DNA of 9,822 bases from Actinomycetes bacterium (GCA_023395755.1 JAEWYG010000044.1:1-9822); one strand, 5' to 3'. Counted from the first letter of the stretch, positions 1-7,053 are shown. The notes: generated from the letters alone by a model not told the origin. Numbers and translations are program-made.

Positions 1-844
1 ATACGATGGGGTCCTCAGTGTACTCCAGTATACCCTTCATCGGACCTTCAGCAGCAGCCTTCATCGCAGCATTAATCTCATCGATCGTTGCGTCGCGCTC
101 AAGCTCAACCGTCAAATCGACCATAGAGCCATCCGGCGTGGGAACGCGCGTGGCAAAGCCATCCAGCTTACCCTTCAACTCAGGGAGCACCAAGGAGACA
201 GCACGAGCAGCACCCGTAGTCGTGGGAATCATCGACACGGCAGCAGCACGTGCGCGACGAAGATCGCTGTGTGGAAGATCGAGAATCTTCTGGTCATTAG
301 TGTAAGAATGGATCGTGTTCATGTAACCACGCTTGATGCCAAACGTATCCAGCAGCACCTTCGCAAACGGTGCCAAACAATTCGTGGTGCAGGAAGCGTT
401 AGACACCACATGATGCTCATCTTTGTTGTACTGGTCGTCATTTACACCCATAACGATAGTAATATCTTCGTTTTTAGCAGGAGCGGAAATAATAACCTTC
501 TTTGCGCCTGCATCAATGTGTGCATGAGCCTTGTTCGCATCAGTAAAGAAGCCGGTGGACTCAACCACTACATCCACACCCAACTCACCCCAAGGCAGGT
601 TACCTGGCTCACGCTCGGAGAGCACCTTGACCGCATGGCCATCGGCGACAAAACCATCCTCAGTAACCTCAACTTTGTCAAAAGCGCGGCCGTGAATGGA
701 ATCATACTTCAGCAGGTGAGCCATCGTCGGGATGTCACCGAGGTCGTTTACCGCCACAACCTCGATCTCGGGATCGTTCACCATCGCGCGAAACGCGAGG
801 CGTCCGATGCGACCGAACCCGTTAATGCCTACTTTGATTGCCAT
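1..844 (-). CDS. gap: Type I glyceraldehyde-3-phosphate dehydrogenase, N-terminal 281 residues (cut by window edge)
   Basis: This enzyme converts glyceraldehyde 3-phosphate, NAD+ and phosphate to 1,3-bisphosphoglycerate in cytosolic glycolysis. I translated the minus strand from the ATG at 844-842; the frame stays open to the window edge. The protein begins MAIKVGINGFGRIGRLAFRA, the Rossmann NAD-binding start of the family. Asp34 in AVNDL suits NAD rather than NADP. The catalytic motif SNASCTTNC gives Cys152, and the partner His179 lies in TIHSYT. Further family sequence includes IPTTTGAA and GFATRVPTPDGS. Type I enzymes are usually about 335 residues, so about 55 C-terminal residues lie outside the window. 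The start is supported by AAAGGGG six bases upstream. Gap follows whiA, as in many Gram-positive genomes, and has its own promoter. Confidence 0.97.
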   Translation of the reverse strand, partial: MAIKVGINGFGRIGRLAFRAMVNDPEIEVVAVNDLGDIPTMAHLLKYDSIHGRAFDKVEVTEDGFVADGHAVKVLSEREPGNLPWGELGVDVVVESTGFFTDANKAHAHIDAGAKKVIISAPAKNEDITIVMGVNDDQYNKDEHHVVSNASCTTNCLAPFAKVLLDTFGIKRGYMNTIHSYTNDQKILDLPHSDLRRARAAAVSMIPTTTGAARAVSLVLPELKGKLDGFATRVPTPDGSMVDLTVELERDATIDEINAAMKAAAEGPMKGILEYTEDPIV

Positions 845-850
845 GCGTAT

Positions 851-857
851 CCCCTTT
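851..857 (-). promoter_or_regulatory. Ribosome binding site of gap
   Basis: The minus strand reads AAAGGGG six bases before the ATG at 844, a strong Shine-Dalgarno match that fixes the gap start. It overlaps one arm of a 10-bp palindrome TTTCATGAAA (855-864), which may be chance. Confidence 0.8.
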
Positions 858-886
858 CATGAAATACCTTATGTTTGCAGTCAAGA

Positions 887-902
887 TCAGACGATCATAC
901 CA
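887..902 (-). promoter_or_regulatory. Extended -10 promoter of gap
   Basis: On the minus strand the sequence TGGTATGAT (902-894) is an extended -10 element (TGn followed by a TATAAT-like hexamer at 899-894). I see no good -35 hexamer at 17 bases spacing, which is tolerated by extended -10 promoters. Transcription would start near 887, giving a leader of about 43 bases that carries the ribosome binding site. No intrinsic terminator is visible between whiA and this promoter, so gap may also receive read-through from the uvrC operon. This is a prediction from pattern only. Confidence 0.55.
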
Positions 903-960
903 TGGACGCTGCGAGGACACGTTCCTACAACACCTTCACCATGAAATCGCCGCTGACATT

Positions 961-1890
961 CTACCCTTGTGTCTCCTTCGCCATTTGCTCAATCCGACGA
1001 ACGCGGTGGTAAACGGCCGATTTCGACAGGGGCGGGGTTGCCCGCTCCCCCAGCTCTTTAAGCGTAGCTTCCGGATACGTTACACGCAGCCGAATGTAGT
1101 CCTGCAATGCCGGAGGCAAATTATCCATACCATGTGCCTCAAGCACCGCGCGTATGGCATAAATTTGGTCTACCGAAGCGTTCGCGCTCTTCGCCTGGTT
1201 GGCAATCTCTGCATTTGTCATGCGGTTCACATCGTTACGCACGCTTTTAATGACACGTTCATTTTCCATAGCTAGGGCGCACTGATGAGCACCTGCAAAA
1301 GCCAAAAATTCCAGAATAGCCGCACCGCTTTTTAAATACACCATATAAGAACTGCGTCGCTGCATAATGCGCGCATTAATACCCTTGCGTTCAAGCAACT
1401 GCACCAGACCTTCAGCCAACGCCTCCGACTCTACCGTTATCTCGAAATGGAAGTCGCCTCGTGGGCTAGAAACGAAACCGCTACCCAAGAATGCACCGCG
1501 CAAGTAGGCGGCCGTACAGCACTCCTTCGCCACTAAATCCTTTGCAATTCCCATCTCCAAACCATCACCCGACAATACACCCATATTGCGCAAAGCATCA
1601 GCCAGATGTGGTTGCGACGGCACTTCGATAAGGTAGTTAGGCGTTTTATGTAGCACACTGCGGCGTACCGTAAGTTCGGTTTTTAAATGATAAAGCTCGT
1701 GGAGCATCTTAATAACAAGGCGAGCCACACTGGGAACATCCGTAGCTATCTCAATGCGGTAGCTACCCTGCCCACTGAAGAATAGCGTACCCTCAATGCG
1801 CACAAGAGCCGCCAGCGTTGCCTTGTCGCAATGCGAGCACGTCGGAGGAACCCGCGCGAGCTCATCTTTTACCTCTGCCGTGAACGACAT
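961..1890 (-). CDS. whiA: DNA-binding protein WhiA, sporulation/cell-division regulator family
   Basis: WhiA is a Gram-positive DNA-binding protein with a degenerate LAGLIDADG homing-endonuclease fold and a C-terminal helix-turn-helix domain. In Streptomyces it activates division genes; in Bacillus it affects division and chromosome segregation. The 309-residue protein starts MSFTAEVKDELARV, the usual family start. The core segment YLRGAFLGSGFVSSP lies near residues 129-143. LAFAGAHQCALAMENERVIK and RNDVNRMTNAEIANQ follow at about 196-232. The C-terminal helix-turn-helix TYPEATLKELGERATPPLSK begins at residue 271 and runs on through SAVYHRVRRI. Length is normal. The start codon lies inside the last 22 bases of yvcK, with a GGGGGTG ribosome site upstream, which implies translational coupling. 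The role in a non-sporulating coriobacterium is inferred. Confidence 0.95.
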   Translation of the reverse strand: MSFTAEVKDELARVPPTCSHCDKATLAALVRIEGTLFFSGQGSYRIEIATDVPSVARLVIKMLHELYHLKTELTVRRSVLHKTPNYLIEVPSQPHLADALRNMGVLSGDGLEMGIAKDLVAKECCTAAYLRGAFLGSGFVSSPRGDFHFEITVESEALAEGLVQLLERKGINARIMQRRSSYMVYLKSGAAILEFLAFAGAHQCALAMENERVIKSVRNDVNRMTNAEIANQAKSANASVDQIYAIRAVLEAHGMDNLPPALQDYIRLRVTYPEATLKELGERATPPLSKSAVYHRVRRIEQMAKETQG

Positions 1891-2990
1891 AACTTCAACA
1901 CCCCCGAGAACGCATCACGCAACGCCGCAGGATCATGCCACGTAGGACTGGACGGATCAACCAAGTCGCGAGCGATAACCACCGGGCCCTGCGCTTGAAT
2001 AGCCTGCACATCGCGATAGGTTACCGCTACCGGACGTATGCTACCACTCCGACGGGCTTCATCAACGTCCGATAACTCACCGTGGTAAGAGTTGAGACCA
2101 GCTACCGCATCGAATGCCCCTGTTGCAGGACTATCGGGACGCAGCGGTAACGGAGTGTGCACCAACATATAATCAATCAATCCGCGCATACCGTGATCTA
2201 TAAGCGCCTCAACGTGTTCGCGAGCCGTAAGCCCCCAAGTCTCGCCTTGCATGTCGGCAAGAGAGCATACAAACAACGTGCAGCCCTTCGACGCACGAAT
2301 AGCATCGACAACACCCGGAACCAAGAGGTTCGGAATAATGGAAGTAAAAAGCGAGCCAGGCCCTAGCACAATAAGATCGGCTTCACGAATAGCATCAAGC
2401 GCTGGTTCGTAGGCCTTGATAGGATGCGCCGCTTGCAGGCCCACACGATCCAAGGCCGTGCGCGAGTGGCAGGCGACTGCCTGACCCTCTAGCGCGCGCC
2501 CGTCACGCGTACGTGCCACCAACGTCACTCGATCTAAGGTGGATGGGTACACGCGTCCTTGCGCATGCAAGAGGCGCTCGCAGATAGCAATGGCCTCAGG
2601 AAACGAGTCTGCAGCTTCTTCCAGAGCCGACAACATAAGATTCCCAAGTGTGTGATTACGTGCAAACGGGAAGCGATACTTAAAAGCACGAGTAAGCGGA
2701 TCGGTAGGATCGCCGGCCATGGCCGCAATACATTTACGAACGTCACCAGGCGGCGTAACATCTGCTTCCTCGCGCAATATGCCCGTAGAGCCACCGTCGT
2801 CAGCCATAGCTACCACAGCGGCCGTCTCAACATGCATAGACAGCAACGTGCGGATAGACATGGGCGCACCCGTACCGCCACCGATAACGACCGCACGTAA
2901 ATGCTCGCCCGGTTCGGTTACCGGTGGTGTGGATCCCAACGCTGCAAATGCAGCGGTAGCCGATGGGTCATGGGTAAATACAGTCGCCAT
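1869..2990 (-). CDS. yvcK: YvcK/CofD-family gluconeogenesis factor
   Basis: YvcK proteins resemble the 2-phospho-L-lactate transferase CofD. In Bacillus and mycobacteria they bind UDP-sugars and balance central carbon metabolism with peptidoglycan synthesis; they are cytosolic or associated with cell-shape machinery. The 373-residue protein shows the family motifs in order: VVIGGGTGAP (34-43), AMADDGGSTGILR (61-73), TPPGDVRKCI (79-88), HTLGNLML (113-120) and GPGSLFTSIIPNLLVPG (210-226). The first 30 residues, before LRAVVIGGGTG, are a poorly conserved extension. The ATG at 2990 has AGGGG seven bases upstream, overlapping the end of rapZ. The gene starts ten bases after the rapZ stop codon and its 3' end overlaps whiA, so it belongs to one operon with both. 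Assignment to the family is firm; the exact ligand is not visible from sequence. Confidence 0.94.
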   Translation of the reverse strand: MATVFTHDPSATAAFAALGSTPPVTEPGEHLRAVVIGGGTGAPMSIRTLLSMHVETAAVVAMADDGGSTGILREEADVTPPGDVRKCIAAMAGDPTDPLTRAFKYRFPFARNHTLGNLMLSALEEAADSFPEAIAICERLLHAQGRVYPSTLDRVTLVARTRDGRALEGQAVACHSRTALDRVGLQAAHPIKAYEPALDAIREADLIVLGPGSLFTSIIPNLLVPGVVDAIRASKGCTLFVCSLADMQGETWGLTAREHVEALIDHGMRGLIDYMLVHTPLPLRPDSPATGAFDAVAGLNSYHGELSDVDEARRSGSIRPVAVTYRDVQAIQAQGPVVIARDLVDPSSPTWHDPAALRDAFSGVLKLCRSRQR

Positions 2991-3000
2991 AGATCGACCC

Positions 3001-3945
3001 CTACGCCTGTACGGCCGACGCCGTTGGGGTCAATGCGACAGTACCCTCAGCAAGCGCTAAGTCACGATGAGCCAAACTCACTCGGTAACCTTTCGCCTTC
3101 AGATAGTCGCCCGTCGACTCCGCCAACGCTACCGAACGGTGCTGACCACCGGTGCAGCCAATGGCAATGGCAAGCTGTTGCTTACCTTCAGCCACATAAC
3201 CTGGCATCACACAATCCAAAAGGGCACGCCACCGCTTTTCAAACTCCTCAGTTTCAGGCCGGTACAACACATAATCGCGCACTCGCTTATCAAGACCCGT
3301 CAACGGACGCAGTTGCGGATCGTAGTAAGGGTTCGGAAGAAAACGCACATCCATAACGAGATCGGCATCAAGAGGAGCACCATGCTTAAAACCAAATGAA
3401 TATACCGTCACCGATAATCCAGATTTCTCCTGACCAGGGGCAAACAATTCGCGAATTTCCGCGCGCAGCTGAGGTGGCAGCAGGTCAGTAGTATCAACTA
3501 CGTGACTCGCTGTTTGACGCACGGCCGACAACAACGCTCGCTCGCGATCGATACCCTGCGCGATGGACCCACCATCCGAACAAAGCGGATGACGGCGGCG
3601 ACTCGATTTGTAACGTGCAATAAGTTTTTCGTCTGCAGCATCCAAAAAAAGAATACGGTAATCCATACCCTGACTTTTCAGTTTCTCCAGTTCGGCTGCT
3701 AAACTGGAGAAAAAATCACGGTTACGCGCGTCGCATACCACTGCCAAACGACGATGACCGTCGGGTTGTCCGGGCATGCCGGTTAAATTCAGCAAGTTGC
3801 CAATAAGGCTCGATGGTAGGTTATCCACGCAAAAATAACCTAAATCTTCGAAAGCATGCATAGCCTCAGTGCGACCAGCACCGCTCATACCACTTACAAT
3901 AACCAGCTCGGGCATATTTTTCAGATCGACTTCTTTTTCGCTCAT
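3001..3945 (-). CDS. rapZ: RapZ/YvcJ-family nucleotide-binding protein
   Basis: This is a P-loop nucleotide-binding protein. The E. coli homologue RapZ binds a small RNA to control glucosamine-6-phosphate synthase; the Bacillus homologue YvcJ binds and hydrolyses nucleotides. Using the ATG at 3945 the protein has 314 residues. The P-loop is GMSGAGRT (19-26), with Arg25 where the classical Walker A lysine stands. EDLGYFCVDNLP (33-44) and VVCDARNRDF (69-78) follow. The C-terminal domain carries SFGFKHG (183-189), DVRFLPNP (199-206) and GCTGGQHRSVA (263-273). A longer reading from the ATG at 3981 is possible but lacks support, whereas 3945 has GGAGG six bases upstream and begins two bases after the uvrC stop codon. 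No sRNA partner is visible in the window. Confidence 0.95.
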   Translation of the reverse strand: MSEKEVDLKNMPELVIVSGMSGAGRTEAMHAFEDLGYFCVDNLPSSLIGNLLNLTGMPGQPDGHRRLAVVCDARNRDFFSSLAAELEKLKSQGMDYRILFLDAADEKLIARYKSSRRRHPLCSDGGSIAQGIDRERALLSAVRQTASHVVDTTDLLPPQLRAEIRELFAPGQEKSGLSVTVYSFGFKHGAPLDADLVMDVRFLPNPYYDPQLRPLTGLDKRVRDYVLYRPETEEFEKRWRALLDCVMPGYVAEGKQQLAIAIGCTGGQHRSVALAESTGDYLKAKGYRVSLAHRDLALAEGTVALTPTASAVQA

Positions 3946-3956
3946 GCTAAGCCTCC
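3946..3956 (-). promoter_or_regulatory. Ribosome binding site that fixes the rapZ start
   Basis: GGAGG (3956-3952 on the minus strand) lies six bases before the ATG at 3945, inside the last codons and stop codon of uvrC. This favours the 3945 start over the in-frame ATG at 3981 and implies that rapZ translation is coupled to uvrC termination. Confidence 0.8.
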
Positions 3957-6085
3957 ACGTTGTTCGGGGCGCCAACCGCACTAGCGGTCACACACTCGTC
4001 TTTGCGATCTTTATTATACTGCTGCAGAACCTGATATAGCTCTTCAGCAACCTCATCAGGAATAACACGTGCTGCTTTGATCTCTTCGAGTGTAGCGGTT
4101 TTAAGGTTTCGAAATGACTTAAACGCTTTCAAGAGTGCCTTTTTTCGCACAGGACCCATGCCCACAACGTCATCTAGAATACTCGCCGTCATGCCCTTTC
4201 CGCGCAATTCGCGATGAAACGTAATGGCAAACCGATGAGCTTCGTCACGCACCTGCTTCACCAAGTAAAGCGAAGCCGAACCACTCGGCAGCACAACGGG
4301 TCCGGTATCTTGCCAAGGTACAAATAACTCCTCGTCGCGCTTCGCCAAGCCACACAGCGAAATGTCGTCTATGCCCATCTGGTCAAACATAGCAAGCGCT
4401 GCTGAAAGCTGCGGTTTACCGCCGTCCAAAATGATGAGATCTGGCTTGCTACCAAAACGCTCGTCAGCCATACGCGCAGGAGCGTAACGTCGACTCATAA
4501 CTTCCTGCATGGAAAGAAAATCGTTTGCCTCATCGAGCGGTGTCTTTATCTTAAAGCGACGATATTGGTTTTTGTCGGGCTTTCCATTAGTGAACACCAC
4601 CATTGATGCCACCGTGTACGAGCCATGAATCGTAGAGATATCAAAGCACTCAATGCGCATAGGCGGCTCGTCAAGCGCCAGCGCACTCTCTAGCTGCAAA
4701 AGCGCATTATTAATTCGTTTGTCATCATAATTCGTACGCACTTTGTAACGCATAAGCGTATGTTTTGCATTCGTCTCTGCCATGCTTACAAGTTCGGCCT
4801 TCTCACCTTTCTGCGGGGCAGTGATACGTACCTTCGCACCATGGATGCTTGCTAGTTTTTCCGTAAGCCACCCCTCCATGGCTGCCACATCTTCTGGCAG
4901 GTCACGCAGAATAACTTCGTGCGGAATGGATGTGGTGGCATCGTAATAACGCAGCAGAAACATATGCACTAAGTCTTCATCGGGGACATCGCGCCCGCGG
5001 TTAAGCACGAACTCATTTGAATTAATAATGCGACCCTCACGCACCATAAACACATGCACGCCAGCCACGGTCTCTTCTCGGAACAAACCCACAACATCGG
5101 CGTCTAGATTGCGCGTGGACACCGCATGTTGCCGATCGGTCAACGAGTTGATAGTGTCGATGCGAGCCTTCATGCGAGCCGCACGCTCAAAATCGAGATC
5201 AGAGGCCGCCTCATGCATGTCTACGGTGAGCTCATCGATAAAATCACGGTGCTGACCCGACAAAAACTTCTCGATGCGGCGCACGTTAGCCGCATAATCC
5301 TCGGGAGTAATACTTCCACAGCATGCACCAGGACCCAAACCTACATGCGCATCAAAACAAGGTCGCGCATCACGCGACAGTAATGCAAGGGGATCTTTCT
5401 CCAAACGACGCTTAAGCTGCCGCCAATCAGAACACGATGTCGCACACAGAGGCACCACACGACGTGCGATATCAACCATTTCGCGCGCCGCGCGACTATC
5501 GGTATAAGGCCCAAAATACTTCGTGTCACCGCGATGCTTCTCGCGGGTGTATTTAATAGCCGGAAACACATCCCCCTTGGTCAGTGCAATAAACGGATAT
5601 GATTTATCGTCCTTGAAGTCGGCGTTAAAAAACGGGCTATGCTGGTTAATGAGGTTTTTCTCAAGCACCAGCGACTCATGTTCGTTTTCCACGACAATAT
5701 AGTCGAACGAGTCAATTTGATCCACTAGAAGCGGAATCTTAGCGCGTTCATCTTGGAAGTTTACGTATTGGCGCATGCGGGCACGCAATTGTTTGGCTTT
5801 ACCCACATAAATAACCTGACCCGATTTGTCTTTCCATAAATACACACCGGGAAGTGTAGGGACACTACCTAACTCCATCTTGATGCGGGTGAGTTTAGCC
5901 ACATGTGGCGAAGATTGCAGTACAAGTTCCCCAGGCTCTAAACTATCAAGCGCGCTGTCCTCTTCAGCAGCATCTTGAAAATCTTCTGCATTCAAACGCT
6001 CAATTCCGCCCGCAGCAACAATGCCGAAGTTATCATCAGCAAACGGGGGTTCGTTTTTACGTATGCCGTTGTTTATATCTTCCAT
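3947..6085 (-). CDS. uvrC: Excinuclease ABC subunit C (UvrC)
   Basis: UvrC makes both incisions flanking a DNA lesion in nucleotide excision repair with UvrA and UvrB. The 712-residue protein shows the GIY-YIG nuclease domain (PGVYLWKD at 79-86, VIYVGKAKQLRARMRQY at 91-107, Glu142). The UvrB-binding UVR motif is around 285-320 (LDFERAARMKARID). The RNase H-like nuclease domain contains FDIS (Asp482), NDFLSM (Asp522), LDGG (Asp554) and DEAHRF (His617), which match the known Asp-Asp-Asp-His site. Helix-hairpin-helix sequence lies at about 636-670. Family length is usually 600-650; the excess comes from a 60-residue acidic N-terminal extension and a longer cysteine region. That region reads C214, C218, C243, C255, C256 and differs from the usual spacing. 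The start at 6085 is supported by an adjacent extended -10 promoter but has no clear ribosome site; a shorter protein is possible. Confidence 0.95.
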   Translation of the reverse strand: MEDINNGIRKNEPPFADDNFGIVAAGGIERLNAEDFQDAAEEDSALDSLEPGELVLQSSPHVAKLTRIKMELGSVPTLPGVYLWKDKSGQVIYVGKAKQLRARMRQYVNFQDERAKIPLLVDQIDSFDYIVVENEHESLVLEKNLINQHSPFFNADFKDDKSYPFIALTKGDVFPAIKYTREKHRGDTKYFGPYTDSRAAREMVDIARRVVPLCATSCSDWRQLKRRLEKDPLALLSRDARPCFDAHVGLGPGACCGSITPEDYAANVRRIEKFLSGQHRDFIDELTVDMHEAASDLDFERAARMKARIDTINSLTDRQHAVSTRNLDADVVGLFREETVAGVHVFMVREGRIINSNEFVLNRGRDVPDEDLVHMFLLRYYDATTSIPHEVILRDLPEDVAAMEGWLTEKLASIHGAKVRITAPQKGEKAELVSMAETNAKHTLMRYKVRTNYDDKRINNALLQLESALALDEPPMRIECFDISTIHGSYTVASMVVFTNGKPDKNQYRRFKIKTPLDEANDFLSMQEVMSRRYAPARMADERFGSKPDLIILDGGKPQLSAALAMFDQMGIDDISLCGLAKRDEELFVPWQDTGPVVLPSGSASLYLVKQVRDEAHRFAITFHRELRGKGMTASILDDVVGMGPVRKKALLKAFKSFRNLKTATLEEIKAARVIPDEVAEELYQVLQQYNKDRKDECVTASAVGAPNNVEA

Positions 6086-6091
6086 GTGCCC

Positions 6092-6100
6092 AGTATAGCA
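6092..6100 (-). promoter_or_regulatory. Extended -10 promoter of the uvrC-rapZ-yvcK-whiA operon
   Basis: The minus strand reads TGCTATACT (6100-6092), an extended -10 element close to consensus. Only six bases separate it from the uvrC ATG at 6085, so transcription should begin at or within a few bases of the start codon, giving a leaderless or nearly leaderless mRNA. No Shine-Dalgarno sequence is visible. No good -35 hexamer sits at normal spacing. Upstream lie an imperfect dyad (6101-6115) and an 8-bp palindrome TGCATGCA (6121-6128), possible but unproven operator sequence. Confidence 0.55.
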
Positions 6101-6149
6101 AACCGCACAGGCGTTCCCCCTGCATGCAATCGCCCTTCACGCCTTACCC

Positions 6150-6185
6150 AAAAAAGACTCCGTCCTGTAGGGAACAGAGCCTTTT
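6150..6185 (-). terminator. Intrinsic terminator of the dms operon
   Basis: On the minus strand, AAAA is followed by the arm GGCTCTGTTC (6181-6172), a six-base loop and the arm GGACGGAGTC (6165-6156), then six T residues (6155-6150). The ten stem pairs are complete if G-U wobbles are allowed, and the flanking A and T runs extend it. It lies 22 bases past the torD stop codon and upstream of the uvrC promoter, so it separates the respiratory operon from the housekeeping operon. Confidence 0.85.
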
Positions 6186-6207
6186 CACGCAAAACACGGC
6201 CTGAAAG

Positions 6208-6918
6208 CTAGCGTTGGGGACCTAGCACCACCACATACGTCAACGATAAAATTGCTGCATAGAACGGTTGACGAGCGACGGGTTTTGCAAGCGCAGCGCA
6301 CGATTCGAGCCAGGTGCCCAAGTGCTGTACAATAAATTCTGCAGCGCTCACCTGCAATGCAAGCGCTACCTCTCTCTTATTAGCATCCCAGGCCTCAGCC
6401 TCACGAATCGCAAGCAACGCAAGAAATTCAAGTTCCACCGCTACATGATCGGGCAGTTCAACGAAGTTTTCGGGCATAGCAAAACCGCACTCGGCATAAA
6501 CTTGCACAACATCGCGTTCGGCCTGCGTGCGCAACCATCCTCGTCCAGCAGATACGCGACTACTCTCATAATAACTTTCATAAGGTGGCGCCATTACTTC
6601 ACCCGGACCAACAAACAACCGGTTATATTCAACCTCCAGCACTAATCGAGCTTCATCGTCAGAAAGACTACGCAGAAGCCTCGCTTGTTCATCGATGTCA
6701 TCCAACAGACATCCAATTTCATCAGTAAGAGCTAATCCTAGCAACGCGCGAAACTTCGAGACCAAAGTGCCATCACGCAATTCCGCAACCAGCACTGCAC
6801 TTGGCCGCAACAAGCATGTTGAAAGTAGTCCCAATAATGCCGCATCGGCACGCGCGTAAGATACTTGGTCAGCTGCAACACTATCGAAAGTTACCGTATC
6901 TTGGCTTACTTGTTCCAC
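6208..6918 (-). CDS. TorD/DmsD-family molybdoenzyme maturation chaperone
   Basis: TorD-family proteins are all-helical cytosolic chaperones. They bind the signal peptide or apo form of a molybdopterin oxidoreductase until the cofactor is inserted and the enzyme is exported. With the GTG at 6918 the protein has 236 residues. Family motifs are EYNRLFVGPGEVMAPPYES (97-115) and LPDHVAVELEFLALL (155-169), followed by the helical C-terminal part with the widespread EAxxWxxxKR spacing. There are no membrane segments. An in-frame GTG at 6945 would add nine residues, but GGGAGGGG lies nine bases before the 6918 GTG and inside the longer reading, so I prefer 6918. It follows the ferredoxin gene on the same strand and precedes a terminator, so its client is probably the adjacent dmsA-like protein. 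Which TorD subfamily it belongs to is not clear. Confidence 0.9.
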   Translation of the reverse strand: MEQVSQDTVTFDSVAADQVSYARADAALLGLLSTCLLRPSAVLVAELRDGTLVSKFRALLGLALTDEIGCLLDDIDEQARLLRSLSDDEARLVLEVEYNRLFVGPGEVMAPPYESYYESSRVSAGRGWLRTQAERDVVQVYAECGFAMPENFVELPDHVAVELEFLALLAIREAEAWDANKREVALALQVSAAEFIVQHLGTWLESCAALAKPVARQPFYAAILSLTYVVVLGPQR

Positions 6919-6935
6919 AACCAAACTCCCCTCCC
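6919..6935 (-). promoter_or_regulatory. Ribosome binding site that sets the chaperone start at GTG 6918
   Basis: GGGAGGGG (6935-6928 on the minus strand) is a strong Shine-Dalgarno sequence nine bases before GTG 6918. It would be coding sequence if translation began at the upstream GTG at 6945, which has no comparable site. Confidence 0.65.
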
Positions 6936-6981
6936 AAAGCTGCACCGAAGCATCCGTCTACCCGAGTAACTCTCGAGGATT

Positions 6982-7014
6982 CCCGGCAAAGACGAAAACA
7001 TTGCCTTTGCCGGG
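6982..7014 (-). other. Perfect 10-bp inverted repeat between the ferredoxin and chaperone genes
   Basis: CCCGGCAAAG (6982-6991) and CTTTGCCGGG (7005-7014) are exact reverse complements with a 13-base spacer. In minus-strand RNA the hairpin starts 39 bases after the ferredoxin stop codon. Neither side is followed by a proper T-run, so it is not a standard intrinsic terminator. It could stabilise the upstream mRNA end, attenuate chaperone expression, or be a protein-binding site. The function is unknown. Confidence 0.7.
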
Positions 7015-7053
7015 TATTCTCCTTGAGCAGATTCGTTACATCCCCAAATCACG

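Noticed and set aside
269..862. A 197-codon open reading frame on the plus strand
   Set aside because: It lies antisense to gap, whose minus-strand translation is unmistakable. The plus-strand product resembles no family and has no ribosome site.
2559..3399. Several overlapping plus-strand open frames over yvcK and rapZ (2559-2900, 2719-3060, 2901-3356, 3067-3399)
   Set aside because: They are antisense shadows of strongly conserved minus-strand genes and overlap one another in different frames.
3946..3981. rapZ starting at ATG 3981, overlapping uvrC by 35 bases
   Set aside because: The ATG at 3945 has GGAGG at ideal spacing and begins just after the uvrC stop codon; the extra twelve residues are unlike family N-termini.
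6906..7001. A 31-codon minus-strand frame starting in the hairpin between ferredoxin and chaperone genes
   Set aside because: Its ATG lacks a properly spaced ribosome site, sits in the hairpin loop, and the frame runs out of phase into the chaperone gene.
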